Shown here: positions 1-9,330 of the stretch, piece after piece
Numbering within the stretch: position 1 is the first letter of the stretch
Layout of the letters: every line of letters starts with the position of its first letter
From: Demequinaceae bacterium
Lineage (GTDB): Bacteria > Actinomycetota > Actinomycetes > Actinomycetales > Demequinaceae
Length of the DNA: 13,363 nucleotides
Direction: 5' to 3'
Assembly (NCBI GenBank): GCA_011524475.1
Contig: WTKG01000099.1
Location: forward strand, 1,369 to 14,731
Program-made: the position numbers and the translations under genes
The notes under the pieces: generated by a model
The model's input: only the letters and a program-made list of their open reading frames with translations
Database searches by the model: none
What the model was told of the DNA's origin: nothing

Positions 1-253
1 TCAAAAACGCACCGGGTTCCCCGCCCGCCTCACGGTCTTGGGATATGTGCAAAGGGGCGGCGTGCCTACCGCGGCAGACAGGCTACTGGCAAGCCGTTTC
101 GGTTCCGCCGCCGTCGAAGCTGTGCACGCGAAGGAATTCGGCACTTTTACTGCATTACGGGGACAGGAGATCGTTATGACTCCACTGAAAGAGATGGCAG
201 GCAAGACGAATTTTGTTCCCCCAGAATTGCTCGAACTAGCGCGAGCACTGTAG
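1..253 (+). CDS. pfkA: 6-phosphofructokinase, C-terminal fragment (5' end outside window)
   Basis: This is the last 83 codons of a phosphofructokinase, open from the left edge (first whole codon at base 2) to a TAG at 251-253. The enzyme phosphorylates fructose 6-phosphate to fructose 1,6-bisphosphate in cytoplasmic glycolysis. Family membership rests on the stretch RLTVLGYVQRGG followed by PTAADRLLASRFG, which matches the conserved 'TVLGHxQRGGxP...DRxLAxRxG' block near the C-terminus of PfkA proteins. The tail LRGQEIVMTPLKE also fits actinobacterial members. Aligned on the E. coli enzyme, the Arg equivalents of R243 and R252 are present, but the residue equivalent to His249 is Tyr (codon TAT). 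Whether ATP or pyrophosphate is the phosphoryl donor cannot be told, because the donor-site residues lie upstream of the window. No strong terminator follows. Identity is secure; donor specificity is open. Confidence 0.9.
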   Translation, partial: QKRTGFPARLTVLGYVQRGGVPTAADRLLASRFGSAAVEAVHAKEFGTFTALRGQEIVMTPLKEMAGKTNFVPPELLELARAL

Positions 254-278
254 GCAATAGCGTTATTCGGCACGTACG

Positions 279-308
279 TTCGCCCTATTTGCTCCGGGGC
301 GGTACCAT
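279..308 (+). promoter_or_regulatory. weak candidate promoter for rpsA
   Basis: The gap between the phosphofructokinase gene and rpsA contains TACCAT (303-308), which fits the TAnnnT pattern of an actinobacterial -10 element. A poor -35-like TTCGCC (279-284) lies 18 bp upstream. Downstream, at 316-327, is a small inverted repeat, GGCG-TTCG-CGCC, which would form a 4-bp stem with a UUCG loop in the rpsA leader, or act as a weak end signal for the upstream gene. A promoter is expected here because rpsA starts a new functional block, but the hexamers alone do not prove it. Confidence 0.22.
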
Positions 309-376
309 ATTTTCCGGCGTTCGCGCCCTTTCATGTCCATAATCCAACCTATTGTCCATCGGAGCACACCTCCCTT

Positions 377-1855
377 ATGCCCTCTTCCACTTCTAGTTCA
401 TCGCCTATCGCAGTAAACGACATTGGCTCCGCTGAGGATTTTCTCGCAGCAGTAGATGCCACCATCAAAAACTTTGACGACGGAGATCTCGTCGAAGGCA
501 CGATCGTCAAGGTTGATCGTGACGAAGTTCTTGTTGATATCGGCTACAAAACCGAAGGCGTTATTCCCGCCCGCGAATTGTCTATTCGCCACGACACTGA
601 CCCGGGAGAAGTGGTCACGGTCGGCGACACCATCGAAGCGTTGGTGTTGACGAAAGAAGACAAAGAAGGTCGCCTCATTCTGTCTAAGAAGCGCGCGCAA
701 TACGAACGTGCGTGGGGTTCCATCGAAAAGGTCAAGGAAGAAGACGGCGTTGTCACAGGAACAGTCATTGAGGTTGTCAAGGGCGGCCTGATCGTTGATA
801 TTGGGTTGCGCGGCTTCCTGCCAGCGTCTTTGGTGGAAATGCGTCGTGTGCGTGACCTGGCCCCGTACATCGGTCAGGAACTCGAAGCTAAGATCATCGA
901 ACTCGACAAGAACCGCAATAACGTCGTCTTGTCCCGTCGCGCCTACTTGGAACAGACTCAATCCGAGGTGCGTTCCACATTCCTTACGGCACTTGCCCCT
1001 GGTCAAAAACGCAGTGGTGTGGTGTCCTCCATCGTCAACTTCGGTGCGTTTGTGGACCTGGGAGGCGTGGACGGTCTGGTGCACGTCTCGGAGTTGTCCT
1101 GGAAGCACATTGAGCACCCGGGCGAAGTGGTGGAAGTGGGCCAGGAAGTTGACGTTGAAGTTCTTGAGATTGACATGGATCGCGAACGGGTGTCCTTGTC
1201 CCTCAAGGCCACTCAGGAAGACCCATGGGCTGTCTACGCCCGCAACCACGCTATTGGCCAGATCGTGCCGGGAAAAGTCACCAAACTTGTTCCCTTCGGT
1301 GCATTTGTGCGGGTGTTCGAAGGTATCGAAGGCTTGGTACACATCTCCGAATTGGCAACCAGCCACGTCGAATTGCCCGAACAGATCGTGGCTGCAGAAG
1401 ATGGCGTCTTCGTGAAAATCATTGATATTGACCTAGAGCGCCGTCGCATCTCGTTGTCCATCAAGCAGGCAAATGAAGGCGTAGATCCCGAAGGCGAGGA
1501 CTTCGACCCCGCTTTGTACGGCATGACAGCCGAATACGACGAGAACGGCGAGTACAAATACCCCGAAGGCTTTGACGCAGACACCCAGGAATGGCAAGAA
1601 GGGTTCGAAGAACAGCGCGAAGCCTGGGAGGCGGAGTACGCAAAGGCGCGTGAGCGTTGGGAAGAGCACAAAGTCTTTGTGGCGGCCTCTAACGCAGCTG
1701 CCGAACGTGCGGCTGCTCAAAATCCAGTCGCGGCAGCGGACTCAAACGAAGAGGCGGCCCCGGCGTCCTATAGTTCAGAAGACGCTGGCGACGAGGGAAC
1801 GTTAGCCTCCGACGAACGATTGGCTGCGTTGCGCGAGAAGCTCACGAGCGAGTAA
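377..1855 (+). CDS. rpsA: 30S ribosomal protein S1
   Basis: This encodes a 492-residue ribosomal protein S1, which binds mRNA on the 30S subunit and helps bring transcripts to the ribosome. Four S1 RNA-binding (OB-fold) domains can be seen at about residues 36-105, 124-192, 209-277 and 294-363. Each begins with a G-x-V-x-x-V/I pattern and ends in an L/I-S-x-S/K-R/K motif; the third and fourth contain FGAFV and GLVHxSEL. Four domains and an acidic, Glu/Ala-rich tail ending in SDERLAALREKL are typical of actinobacterial S1, which is shorter than the six-domain enterobacterial protein. The ATG was chosen because the N-terminus, with VNDIG-x-x-x-x-FLAA, has the expected length. The Shine-Dalgarno match is poor (GGAG at 361-364, 12 nt away). 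coaE starts 9 nt after the stop, which suggests co-transcription. Confidence 0.97.
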   Translation: MPSSTSSSSPIAVNDIGSAEDFLAAVDATIKNFDDGDLVEGTIVKVDRDEVLVDIGYKTEGVIPARELSIRHDTDPGEVVTVGDTIEALVLTKEDKEGRLILSKKRAQYERAWGSIEKVKEEDGVVTGTVIEVVKGGLIVDIGLRGFLPASLVEMRRVRDLAPYIGQELEAKIIELDKNRNNVVLSRRAYLEQTQSEVRSTFLTALAPGQKRSGVVSSIVNFGAFVDLGGVDGLVHVSELSWKHIEHPGEVVEVGQEVDVEVLEIDMDRERVSLSLKATQEDPWAVYARNHAIGQIVPGKVTKLVPFGAFVRVFEGIEGLVHISELATSHVELPEQIVAAEDGVFVKIIDIDLERRRISLSIKQANEGVDPEGEDFDPALYGMTAEYDENGEYKYPEGFDADTQEWQEGFEEQREAWEAEYAKARERWEEHKVFVAASNAAAERAAAQNPVAAADSNEEAAPASYSSEDAGDEGTLASDERLAALREKLTSE

Positions 1856-1864
1856 GCAGGCTCC

Positions 1865-2494
1865 ATGCTACGGATAGCACTTACGGGCGGCATTGCCGCC
1901 GGTAAGTCCGTGGCTTCTCGACGATTCGCCGAGTTGGGTGCCCATGTCGTGGATCACGATGTTCTTGCACGTCAGGCAGTCGCACCAGGCTCAGCAGCGC
2001 TTTCTGAATTGGTGGGACGTTTCGGCGACAAAATATTCGTAGGTGAAGAACTTGATCGCGCTGCCTTAGCGAAGATCGTCTTCTCAGATTCGCAGGCTCT
2101 CAGCGACCTGAATACCATTGTGCATCCGTATGTTTTTGCCCTTGCGGGGGCGGCTGATCGTGACGCCCGAGAAGCGGGGGTCACAGTTGTGGTGCATGAC
2201 ATTCCTCTTTTTGTCGAATCTGGCTCCGATGCGGGAGCTTTCGAATTGGTGGCGACAGTTGCCGCCCCGGTAGCTGTGCGTCTTCATCGCCTTGTGGAAT
2301 CACGGGGAATGACGGAAGAGGAGGCCATGGCACGCATTGAGGCGCAAGCAACTGATGAGGAACGCGCCGCAATCGCAGATGTCGTCTTTGACGGCACCGG
2401 GCCGGAATCACATCTACACCAGCAAGTAGATGCTTTTTGGGAAGGGCACGTTCCCGCACCAGCGCTACGGTCAATTTCTCCACAATCCTCATGA
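1865..2494 (+). CDS. coaE: dephospho-CoA kinase
   Basis: This 209-residue kinase catalyses the last step of coenzyme A synthesis, the ATP-dependent phosphorylation of the 3'-hydroxyl of dephospho-CoA in the cytoplasm. The P-loop GGIAAGKS is at residues 8-15. The VVDHDVLAR segment (about 28-36) carries the Asp pair of the substrate and metal site, and the LNTIVHP segment is the characteristic lid-region motif. The length suits a single-domain CoaE; there is no C-terminal GrpB/UPF0157-like extension as found in mycobacterial CoaE. The gene starts 9 nt after rpsA, with AGG at 1858-1860 as a short ribosome-binding element, and its TGA overlaps the ATG of uvrB in ATGA. Both arrangements point to one rpsA-coaE-uvrB transcript. 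The rpsA-coaE-uvrB order is common in actinobacteria. Confidence 0.95.
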   Translation: MLRIALTGGIAAGKSVASRRFAELGAHVVDHDVLARQAVAPGSAALSELVGRFGDKIFVGEELDRAALAKIVFSDSQALSDLNTIVHPYVFALAGAADRDAREAGVTVVVHDIPLFVESGSDAGAFELVATVAAPVAVRLHRLVESRGMTEEEAMARIEAQATDEERAAIADVVFDGTGPESHLHQQVDAFWEGHVPAPALRSISPQSS

Positions 2495-4536
2495 CACGCG
2501 AAGATCTGCGGCGTATGCAGGTTCCTTTTGAGGTCGTGTCTGAATATGAACCCTCGGGCGATCAACCTGCGGCAATTGCGGAGCTGGAACAACGCATACA
2601 GGCAGGCGAACGAGATGTCGTGCTGTTAGGCGCCACCGGTACAGGTAAATCAGCGACCACCGCATGGCTGGTGGAGCGCCTGCAACGCCCCACGTTAGTG
2701 ATGGCACACAATAAAACTCTGGCTGCACAGCTCACTTCTGAATTTCGCGAACTCCTTCCCCATAACGCGGTCGAATATTTTGTGTCCTACTACGACTATT
2801 ACCAACCTGAGGCGTATGTTCCTCAATCAGATACCTACATTGAAAAAGACAGTTCGATAAATGAAGAAGTCGAGCGCCTGAGGTACAGCGCAACTAATTC
2901 ATTGCTTACGAGGCGTGACGTGGTAGTGGTGTCCTCGGTGTCATGCATTTATGGTCTCGGCACCCCCGAGGAATACATCCAGGGGATGACTACTCTCGCG
3001 GTGGGTGATCGCATCGACAGAGATGTGTTGCTACGTCAATTTGTGGACATGCAGTACGCACGGAACGACCTTGCGTTCACGCGCGGAACTTTCCGGGTGC
3101 GAGGTGACACCATTGAAATCATCCCGGTGTACGAAGAACTTGCCATCCGAATCGAAATGTTCGGCGATGAAATTGAGGCATTGGCAACATTGCATCCTCT
3201 GACGGGTGAGGTCATTGCTCCACAAGAGACCACACACGTCTTCCCCGCCAGCCACTATGTGGCATCTAAGGAACGCATGGCTCGGGCGATCACCACAATT
3301 GAGACCGAGTTGGGGGAGCGTCTTGCAGAGCTAGAATCTCAAGGAAAGTTGTTGGAAGCGCAACGACTGAAAATGCGTACTACTTTCGACCTCGAAATGA
3401 TGCAGTCCGTAGGGACGTGTGCCGGTATTGAGAACTACTCACGGCATATCGAACAGAGGGAAGTCGGAACAGCCCCACACACGCTTCTGGATTACTTTCC
3501 GGATGATTTCTTGCTCGTCATTGACGAATCGCACGTCACAGTGCCTCAAATCGGCGCAATGTATGAAGGCGATAGCGCCCGTAAACGTACGCTCGTAGAG
3601 CATGGTTTCCGCTTGCCTTCCGCACTCGACAACCGTCCCTTGAAGTGGGAAGAGTTCCAGGAACGCATTGGACAAACCGTGTACCTATCGGCTACCCCTG
3701 GTCGTTACGAGACCGAGTTGTCTGATGGCGTGGTGGAGCAAATCATTAGGCCCACTGGTCTTGTCGATCCACTCGTCACCGTTAAACCGACTGCTGGTCA
3801 GATAGATGACCTGATGGAACAGGTGCGCTTGCGCGTAGAGCGTGACGAGAGGGTGCTCGTCACCACTCTTACCAAGAAAATGGCAGAAGACCTCACTCGC
3901 TACCTCGATGATCGCGGGATCAAAGTGGAGTACCTGCACTCAGATGTGGACACGTTAAGACGCGTAGAACTGTTGCGTGAATTACGGATGGGAACCTGCG
4001 ATGTCATTGTGGGAATCAACCTGTTACGTGAAGGGCTCGATCTGCCCGAAGTCTCGCTAGTTTCCATCGTCGACGCCGACAAAGAGGGTTTTTTGCGTTC
4101 TCAAACGTCGCTGGTGCAAACCATTGGGCGTGCGGCCAGGCACGTATCAGGCGAGGTTCACATGTATGCCGACAACATGACAGATTCCATGGCTGCCGCT
4201 ATTGCAGAGACAGCGCGGCGCCGAGAAATCCAAATTGCATACAACACTGAACACGGGATTGACCCGGCCCCGCTCCGCAAAAAAATAGGGGACATTACCG
4301 AGATGCTTGCGCGTGAAGAAGAAGACACCAAAACAGTGGTGGCTGATTCCGGTGCCATCACGGCAGAGGTAAGCGCAGCGGGGCGTCCGGTAACGGAACT
4401 GCGAGACCTGATCGAATCGTTGACAGAACAGATGCGGGCCGCGGCCGTTCAACTGCAGTTTGAAGTGGCAGCTCGTATTCGCGATGAAATAGGTGAACTC
4501 AAGCGCGAACTCCGCGAAATGGAAAGCGTCGAATAA
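2491..4536 (+). CDS. uvrB: excinuclease ABC subunit B (UvrB helicase)
   Basis: UvrB is the damage-verifying ATPase of nucleotide excision repair. It is loaded on DNA by UvrA and recruits UvrC for incision. With the ATG at 2491 the protein has 681 residues, normal for the family. Visible motifs are the Walker A GATGTGKS (47-54), the damage-probing beta-hairpin tyrosines YYDYY (100-104), the motif II DESH (345-348), helicase motif [10 protein letters not shown] (543-550) and a C-terminal UVR coiled-coil motif (about 640-675) that contacts UvrC. The start at 2491 is preferred over an in-frame TTG at 2437, which would add 18 unrelated residues inside coaE. It forms an ATGA overlap with the coaE stop, and translational coupling would explain the lack of a clear Shine-Dalgarno sequence. 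A further ATG at 2515 (MQVPFEV) is a possible alternative. No LexA box was seen near this start. Confidence 0.97.
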   Translation: MTREDLRRMQVPFEVVSEYEPSGDQPAAIAELEQRIQAGERDVVLLGATGTGKSATTAWLVERLQRPTLVMAHNKTLAAQLTSEFRELLPHNAVEYFVSYYDYYQPEAYVPQSDTYIEKDSSINEEVERLRYSATNSLLTRRDVVVVSSVSCIYGLGTPEEYIQGMTTLAVGDRIDRDVLLRQFVDMQYARNDLAFTRGTFRVRGDTIEIIPVYEELAIRIEMFGDEIEALATLHPLTGEVIAPQETTHVFPASHYVASKERMARAITTIETELGERLAELESQGKLLEAQRLKMRTTFDLEMMQSVGTCAGIENYSRHIEQREVGTAPHTLLDYFPDDFLLVIDESHVTVPQIGAMYEGDSARKRTLVEHGFRLPSALDNRPLKWEEFQERIGQTVYLSATPGRYETELSDGVVEQIIRPTGLVDPLVTVKPTAGQIDDLMEQVRLRVERDERVLVTTLTKKMAEDLTRYLDDRGIKVEYLHSDVDTLRRVELLRELRMGTCDVIVGINLLREGLDLPEVSLVSIVDADKEGFLRSQTSLVQTIGRAARHVSGEVHMYADNMTDSMAAAIAETARRREIQIAYNTEHGIDPAPLRKKIGDITEMLAREEEDTKTVVADSGAITAEVSAAGRPVTELRDLIESLTEQMRAAAVQLQFEVAARIRDEIGELKRELREMESVE

Positions 4537-4558
4537 TCGTGATTCACCACACACGCTC

Positions 4559-4574
4559 TCGAACGCACGTTCGA
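4559..4574 (+). promoter_or_regulatory. LexA (SOS) box upstream of uvrA
   Basis: The 16-bp sequence TCGAACGCACGTTCGA is a perfect inverted repeat with 6-bp arms, TCGAAC and GTTCGA, separated by four bases. It equals the actinobacterial/mycobacterial LexA consensus TCGAAC-N4-GTTCGA exactly. It lies 23 bp downstream of the uvrB stop and ends 28 bp before the uvrA start, over the expected -35 region of the uvrA promoter. LexA bound here should block transcription until RecA-stimulated cleavage after DNA damage. The operator match is seen directly; repression of uvrA-uvrC is inferred from family knowledge. Confidence 0.92.
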
Positions 4575-4602
4575 AAGCATAGTTTCCGCCTACGATAGTC
4601 AC
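4569..4602 (+). promoter_or_regulatory. uvrA promoter, -10 element TACGAT, probable leaderless start
   Basis: TACGAT at 4591-4596 fits the TAnnnT form of an actinobacterial -10 hexamer. Six bases separate it from the GTG at 4603, so the transcription start would fall on or beside the first base of the uvrA start codon. No Shine-Dalgarno-like purine run precedes that codon, which agrees with a leaderless message. The -35 region (about 4568-4575, GTTCGA/TTCGAA) is poor and sits inside the right arm of the LexA box, as expected for repression by occlusion. A second TAnnnT, TAGTTT at 4580-4585, is a weaker alternative. Confidence 0.6.
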
Positions 4603-7452
4603 GTGACTGAATCACTACGTGTCCGGGGCGCCCGTGAACATAACCTCAAGTCGGTGGATCTGGACTTACCCCGGGATTCCTTGATCGTATTTTCGGGTTT
4701 GAGTGGCTCCGGGAAGTCTTCATTGGCATTCGACACGATTTTTGCGGAAGGGCAACGACGTTACGTGGAGTCCCTCTCCGCCTATGCTCGCCAATTTCTG
4801 GGACAAATGGACAAGCCGGACGTGGATTTCATTGAGGGCTTGTCGCCTGCGGTGTCCATTGACCAGAAATCAACCAACCGCAATCCGCGTTCCACCGTCG
4901 GCACTATTACTGAGGTCTATGACTACCTGAGACTGCTTTTTGCACGTGCCGGCACTGCCCACTGTCCCACGTGCGGCGAACTGGTGAAAGGTCAGTCCGC
5001 GCAACAAATCGTGGATTCTGTGCTCGCCTTTGACGAAGGAACGCGATACCAAGTACTCGCGCCTATCGTGCGTGGACGTAAGGGTGAATTCCAGGACCTT
5101 TTTGAGGATCTCCAACAGCAAGGTTTTGCGCGAGTACGGGTGGATGGCGACACTGTTGCGTTGTCGGAGGTTCCCTCTTTAGAAAAGAACAAAAAGCACG
5201 ACATTGATGTAGTGGTGGATCGCCTAGTTGCGCGAGACGGAGTACGCGGAAGACTGACGGACTCTGTCGAAACAGCACTCCGACTCACAGAAGGTGTCGT
5301 CACCATTGACCCAGTGGAGGAAGGCGAGCCACGTAGATATTCAGAAAAACGTGCCTGCCCTAATGACCACGTATTGACCTTAGAAGAAATCGAACCGCGC
5401 ACTTTTTCTTTCAATGCGCCTCACGGTGCATGCGCAGAGTGCACCGGCATCGGCGTGAAAAACGAGGTGGACCCGGAGCTGGTGGTTCCTGATCCCAGCG
5501 TGAGTCTTGATGACGGCGCGATTGCCCCCTGGGCCGCCATGGCGTCGGAATATTTTGGTCGCGGTATTCGGGCATTGGCGACAGAACTTGATTTTGCTAC
5601 AGACATCCCCTTCCGTGATCTTCCGGATTCAGTGCAAACAGCGCTGCTCTACGGGAAGGATTACGAAGTTCATGTGAAATTCCGTAATCGTTACGGCCGG
5701 GAACGGCAGTACACCACCGGTTTTGAAGGAGCCATCACCTGGCTGGAAAGACTGCACCAGCAGACAGATTCGGATTATTCACGCGAAAAATACGAGGCCT
5801 ACATGCGAGAAGTGCCGTGCACTGCCTGCGGGGGAGCGCGCCTCAAACCAGAGGTACTTGCCGTGACTATTGGCGGGAAATCCATTGCGGAGGTTTCAGA
5901 ACTCTCGATCCGTGAAGCACGTGATTTTCTCTCTGCTGCAGAGTTCGATGAACGGCGTAAAGTGATTGCCGGACAGGTCCTCGAAGAGGTAGATACCCGG
6001 CTCGGTTTCTTGCTCGATGTGGGGCTTGATTATTTGACCTTGGCGCGTTCTGCAGGGACGCTTTCCGGCGGGGAAGCGCAACGTATTCGCCTCGCGACTC
6101 AGATTGGGGCTGGCCTGGTAGGAGTGCTGTACGTTCTCGATGAACCGAGTATTGGGCTGCATCAGCGTGACAACAGGCGGCTCATAGACACCCTCACGCG
6201 CCTTCGGGATCTAGGGAACACGTTGATTGTCGTGGAACACGATGAGGACACCATCCGCACCGCCGACTGGATTGTGGACATCGGCCCGGGAGCGGGCGAA
6301 CACGGTGGGGAAGTCGTACATTCAGGTCCGCTCGAGGCTCTACTCACCAATGAGGAATCTGTCACCGGAGCTTTTGTATCCGGACGCCGATCTATCGCCG
6401 TTCCTGATCACCGGCGAGACCGTGATGAGAATCGTATTCTTACGGTGAGAGGTGCTAGAGAAAACAATCTTGCAGACGTGGATGTGGATTTTCCCTTAGG
6501 CATTCTTACCGCGGTGACGGGAGTCTCAGGCTCTGGAAAATCAACGCTTGTCAACGACATTTTGTATTCATCGCTTGCGAACTCGCTCAATGGGGCACGT
6601 ATCGTTCCGGGACGGCACACACGTATTGAAGGAACAGAACAACTCGACAAAATCGTCCACGTAGATCAAGGGCCCATTGGTAGAACGCCTCGTTCCAACC
6701 CCGCAACATATACGGGAGTATGGGACAAAATCCGCAAGCTTTTTGCCGAAACGGAAGAGGCGAAAGTGCGCGGATATGGCCCCGGGCGCTTTTCTTTCAA
6801 CGTGAAGGGCGGCCGCTGCGAGGCATGTTCTGGAGACGGAACGTTGCGCATTGAAATGAACTTTCTTCCCGATGTGTACGTGGACTGCGAGGTCTGTAAA
6901 GGTTCGCGCTACAACCGTGAAACCCTGGAAGTGCGCTTCAAAGGAAAAACTGTTGCCGACGTCCTCCGCATGCCGATTGATGAGGCCGCCGTCTTCTTTG
7001 AAGCCATCCCTTCGATATCTCGTTACCTCAACACTCTTGTAGATGTGGGATTGGGATATGTCCGTCTCGGTCAGTCAGCCCCCACGCTCTCGGGAGGAGA
7101 GGCGCAACGCGTCAAACTGGCCTCAGAACTGCAGCGACGCTCTACCGGGCGCACGATGTACGTTCTTGACGAGCCGACGACTGGTCTTCATTTTGAAGAT
7201 GTCAGGAAACTTCTCGCTGTTCTGCAGGGTTTGGTAGATAAAGGCAACTCTGTCGTCGTGATCGAACACAACCTCGATGTCATCAAGAGCGCAGACTGGA
7301 TTATCGATTTGGGCCCCGAGGGAGGGGCAGGAGGTGGAACCGTCGTGGCGGAGGGAACACCTGACACCGTTGCAGCGGTAACGAGTAGCCACACCGGAAA
7401 GTTCTTAGCCCCCATGCTCAGTTCGCACGCATCAACGGAAATCACAGTGTGA
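4603..7452 (+). CDS. uvrA: excinuclease ABC subunit A (UvrA)
   Basis: UvrA is the damage-sensing dimeric ABC-type ATPase that starts nucleotide excision repair and loads UvrB. The protein has 949 residues, a normal length. The first ATPase has Walker A GLSGSGKS at 32-39 and signature LSGGEAQ at 487-493; the second has GVSGSGKS at 640-647 and LSGGEAQ at 829-835. The UvrB-binding region follows the first P-loop. Metal-binding clusters include C121-x2-C124, a first zinc module C252-x3-H256 paired with C277-x2-C280, and the DNA-binding zinc finger C739-x2-C742-x19-C762-x2-C765. The CPNDH form of the first module matches the Cys/His arrangement I recall from actinobacterial UvrA rather than the four-Cys form of E. 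coli. The GTG start gives the expected N-terminus, [10 protein letters not shown]. The stop overlaps the uvrC start in GTGA. A LexA box and a leaderless promoter lie directly upstream. Confidence 0.98.
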   Translation: MTESLRVRGAREHNLKSVDLDLPRDSLIVFSGLSGSGKSSLAFDTIFAEGQRRYVESLSAYARQFLGQMDKPDVDFIEGLSPAVSIDQKSTNRNPRSTVGTITEVYDYLRLLFARAGTAHCPTCGELVKGQSAQQIVDSVLAFDEGTRYQVLAPIVRGRKGEFQDLFEDLQQQGFARVRVDGDTVALSEVPSLEKNKKHDIDVVVDRLVARDGVRGRLTDSVETALRLTEGVVTIDPVEEGEPRRYSEKRACPNDHVLTLEEIEPRTFSFNAPHGACAECTGIGVKNEVDPELVVPDPSVSLDDGAIAPWAAMASEYFGRGIRALATELDFATDIPFRDLPDSVQTALLYGKDYEVHVKFRNRYGRERQYTTGFEGAITWLERLHQQTDSDYSREKYEAYMREVPCTACGGARLKPEVLAVTIGGKSIAEVSELSIREARDFLSAAEFDERRKVIAGQVLEEVDTRLGFLLDVGLDYLTLARSAGTLSGGEAQRIRLATQIGAGLVGVLYVLDEPSIGLHQRDNRRLIDTLTRLRDLGNTLIVVEHDEDTIRTADWIVDIGPGAGEHGGEVVHSGPLEALLTNEESVTGAFVSGRRSIAVPDHRRDRDENRILTVRGARENNLADVDVDFPLGILTAVTGVSGSGKSTLVNDILYSSLANSLNGARIVPGRHTRIEGTEQLDKIVHVDQGPIGRTPRSNPATYTGVWDKIRKLFAETEEAKVRGYGPGRFSFNVKGGRCEACSGDGTLRIEMNFLPDVYVDCEVCKGSRYNRETLEVRFKGKTVADVLRMPIDEAAVFFEAIPSISRYLNTLVDVGLGYVRLGQSAPTLSGGEAQRVKLASELQRRSTGRTMYVLDEPTTGLHFEDVRKLLAVLQGLVDKGNSVVVIEHNLDVIKSADWIIDLGPEGGAGGGTVVAEGTPDTVAAVTSSHTGKFLAPMLSSHASTEITV

Positions 7453-9326
7453 ATCAGGCTGCAGCAGGGTATCGCCCAGATCCAGAGACAGTCCCCACGC
7501 GCCCAGGCGTCTACAGATTTCGGGATCCACATGGCCAGGTTGTCTATGTGGGTAAAGCAAAGAACCTTCGTTCTCGTGTGCTCAGTTATTTCCGGACCAC
7601 TCAAAGTTTGCATCCTCGGACACAACTCATGCTGGAGACCGCCGCAAGTGTGGAATGGACGGTGGTCAGCAACGAAGTAGAAGCTCTGGTCTTAGAGCAC
7701 ACGTGGATCAATCAGTTCGATCCACGATTCAACGTCATGTTTAAGGATGACAAGTCGTATCCGTTTGTGGCGTTGACGTTGCAGGAGACATATCCACGGG
7801 TGTTTGTGACCCGATCCCAACGGAAAAAAGGAGTCACCTACTTCGGGCCCTACGTCAATGTAGGGGCAATGCAACACACGTTAGACACGTTGCTGGAAGC
7901 ACTCCCGATGCGATCGTGTTCTGAGGCGACTTTTCGCACTGCTGTACGAGAACAACGCCCTTGTCTTTTGGGGCACATCGACAAGTGTTCGGCGCCATGT
8001 GTGGGACGAATCTCCGAAGAAGACCATAGAGACAGCGCCCACAAGATGGCACGGATTTTGAATGGCGACGCGTCAGACTTTATACGCAATCTCACCACCG
8101 ACATGGAAGCAGCGGCTGCGGGAGAAAATTTTGAAAAGGCAGCCCGCTACCGGGATCGGCTCAGCGCAGTGAAGAGCGTGATTCAAGACAACGCGATGGT
8201 GCTGGAGCCTGGCGCCACTATTGATGTCATTGCTCTGTATGAAGCGGAATTTGAGGCGGCCGGACATGCCTTTTTTGTGCGAGATGGCCGAATTTTGGGT
8301 GCCCGTACATGGATTATTGACAAGCCACATCCCGTAGAAACAGAAGATGTGGTGCGACAACTTCTGCAACAGATGTACCAGGAATCGTCCACTGTCCCTC
8401 CCGTACTAGCGCTGTCTCATATGCCTGCAGACGAGACCCATGTCCGCACCTGGCTCGAACAGATACGTGGTTCTAGTGTGAAATTGACTGTTCCCGCGCG
8501 AGGCAAAAAATCAGCTCTGGTGGACACTGCCCGCTCCAATGCTCAGGAAGCCTTTGAACGTCATCGACTCAAGCGTGCTCAAGACGTGAATATGCGCTCT
8601 CAGGCGTTACGGGAGCTTGCGACCGCTTTAGACATGGAGTCCACGCCTTTGCGTATCGAGTCGTTTGACATTTCACACACGGGAGGCACCCATCAGGCCG
8701 CATCGATGGTCGTGTTTGAAGATGCGCTTCCGCGCAAAAACCATTACCGCACTTTTACGGTGGATCAACGGGACGATACGGCCGCGATGTACGACGTTAT
8801 TCTTCGACGTTTCACGCGGTACTTAGAAGAATCAGCGTTACCCGCGGATCAGCGAGACAACGCACGTTTTGCGTATCCTCCGCAATTGGTGGTGGTCGAT
8901 GGGGGAGCGCCACAAGTTGCCGCCGCTACTCGCGCTCTGAAAGAACTAGGGATAACACACGTGGCTGTGTGCGGATTGGCAAAGAGGCTAGAGGAAGTGT
9001 GGGTTCCGGGAGAGTCTTTTCCCCGTATTTTGCCCCGCGGAAGCGAAGCCCTTTTCTTACTCCAACGAGTGCGAGATGAGGCGCATCGCTTTGCGTTGCG
9101 GGCTCATCGTCACAAACGTTCCAAGGCTGCCTTACGTTCTTCTCTTGACGAGGTGCCAGGAGTGGGGCCGCAGCGTGCACAGACTTTGGTGAAACATTTT
9201 GGTTCTGTCGCGAAAATTGCCGAGGCTTCCGTGGAAGAAATCGCAACTATTCCCGGAATCGGATCAGAAACCGCACGAAAAATCGCGGCAGCACTAGCGC
9301 CGGACACTGACATGAGAGAAGAATGA
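7449..9326 (+). CDS. uvrC: excinuclease ABC subunit C (UvrC nuclease)
   Basis: UvrC makes the 3' and 5' incisions around a lesion held by UvrB. The 625-residue protein has all expected parts in order. The N-terminal GIY-YIG nuclease has GVY at 20-22 and YVG at 33-35, followed by KAKNLRSR. A cysteine cluster C157-x14-C172-x7-C180-x3-C184 aligns with the one reported to hold an iron-sulphur cluster in E. coli UvrC. A UVR motif (about 217-252) binds UvrB. The RNase H-like second nuclease has D407 (FDISH), D484 (VVVDGG) and H546 (DEAHRF). Paired helix-hairpin-helix DNA-binding motifs (about 566-620) contain PGVG and PGIG. The GTG start overlaps the uvrA stop (GTGA), so translation is probably coupled. 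The downstream rapZ begins 4 nt after the stop. Confidence 0.98.
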   Translation: MNQAAAGYRPDPETVPTRPGVYRFRDPHGQVVYVGKAKNLRSRVLSYFRTTQSLHPRTQLMLETAASVEWTVVSNEVEALVLEHTWINQFDPRFNVMFKDDKSYPFVALTLQETYPRVFVTRSQRKKGVTYFGPYVNVGAMQHTLDTLLEALPMRSCSEATFRTAVREQRPCLLGHIDKCSAPCVGRISEEDHRDSAHKMARILNGDASDFIRNLTTDMEAAAAGENFEKAARYRDRLSAVKSVIQDNAMVLEPGATIDVIALYEAEFEAAGHAFFVRDGRILGARTWIIDKPHPVETEDVVRQLLQQMYQESSTVPPVLALSHMPADETHVRTWLEQIRGSSVKLTVPARGKKSALVDTARSNAQEAFERHRLKRAQDVNMRSQALRELATALDMESTPLRIESFDISHTGGTHQAASMVVFEDALPRKNHYRTFTVDQRDDTAAMYDVILRRFTRYLEESALPADQRDNARFAYPPQLVVVDGGAPQVAAATRALKELGITHVAVCGLAKRLEEVWVPGESFPRILPRGSEALFLLQRVRDEAHRFALRAHRHKRSKAALRSSLDEVPGVGPQRAQTLVKHFGSVAKIAEASVEEIATIPGIGSETARKIAAALAPDTDMREE

Positions 9327-9330
9327 GACT

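Noticed and set aside
398..1366. A 322-codon open frame on the minus strand inside rpsA
   Set aside because: It is fully antisense to a clearly real gene. Its product is rich in His, Phe and Asn, with no recognisable domain and the composition expected from reverse-complementing S1 codons.
2437..2490. TTG at 2437 as an upstream start of uvrB
   Set aside because: It would add 18 residues unlike any UvrB N-terminus and lies within coaE. The ATG at 2491 gives the normal length and an ATGA overlap.
4559..4574. The TCGAAC/GTTCGA repeat as a terminator of uvrB
   Set aside because: It could form a 6-bp hairpin in RNA, but no T run follows and it equals the LexA consensus exactly, so the operator reading is far better supported.
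4147..4602. A 151-codon minus-strand frame over the uvrB end and the uvrA promoter
   Set aside because: It is antisense to uvrB, covers the LexA box, has no ribosome-binding site and shows no recognisable protein motif.
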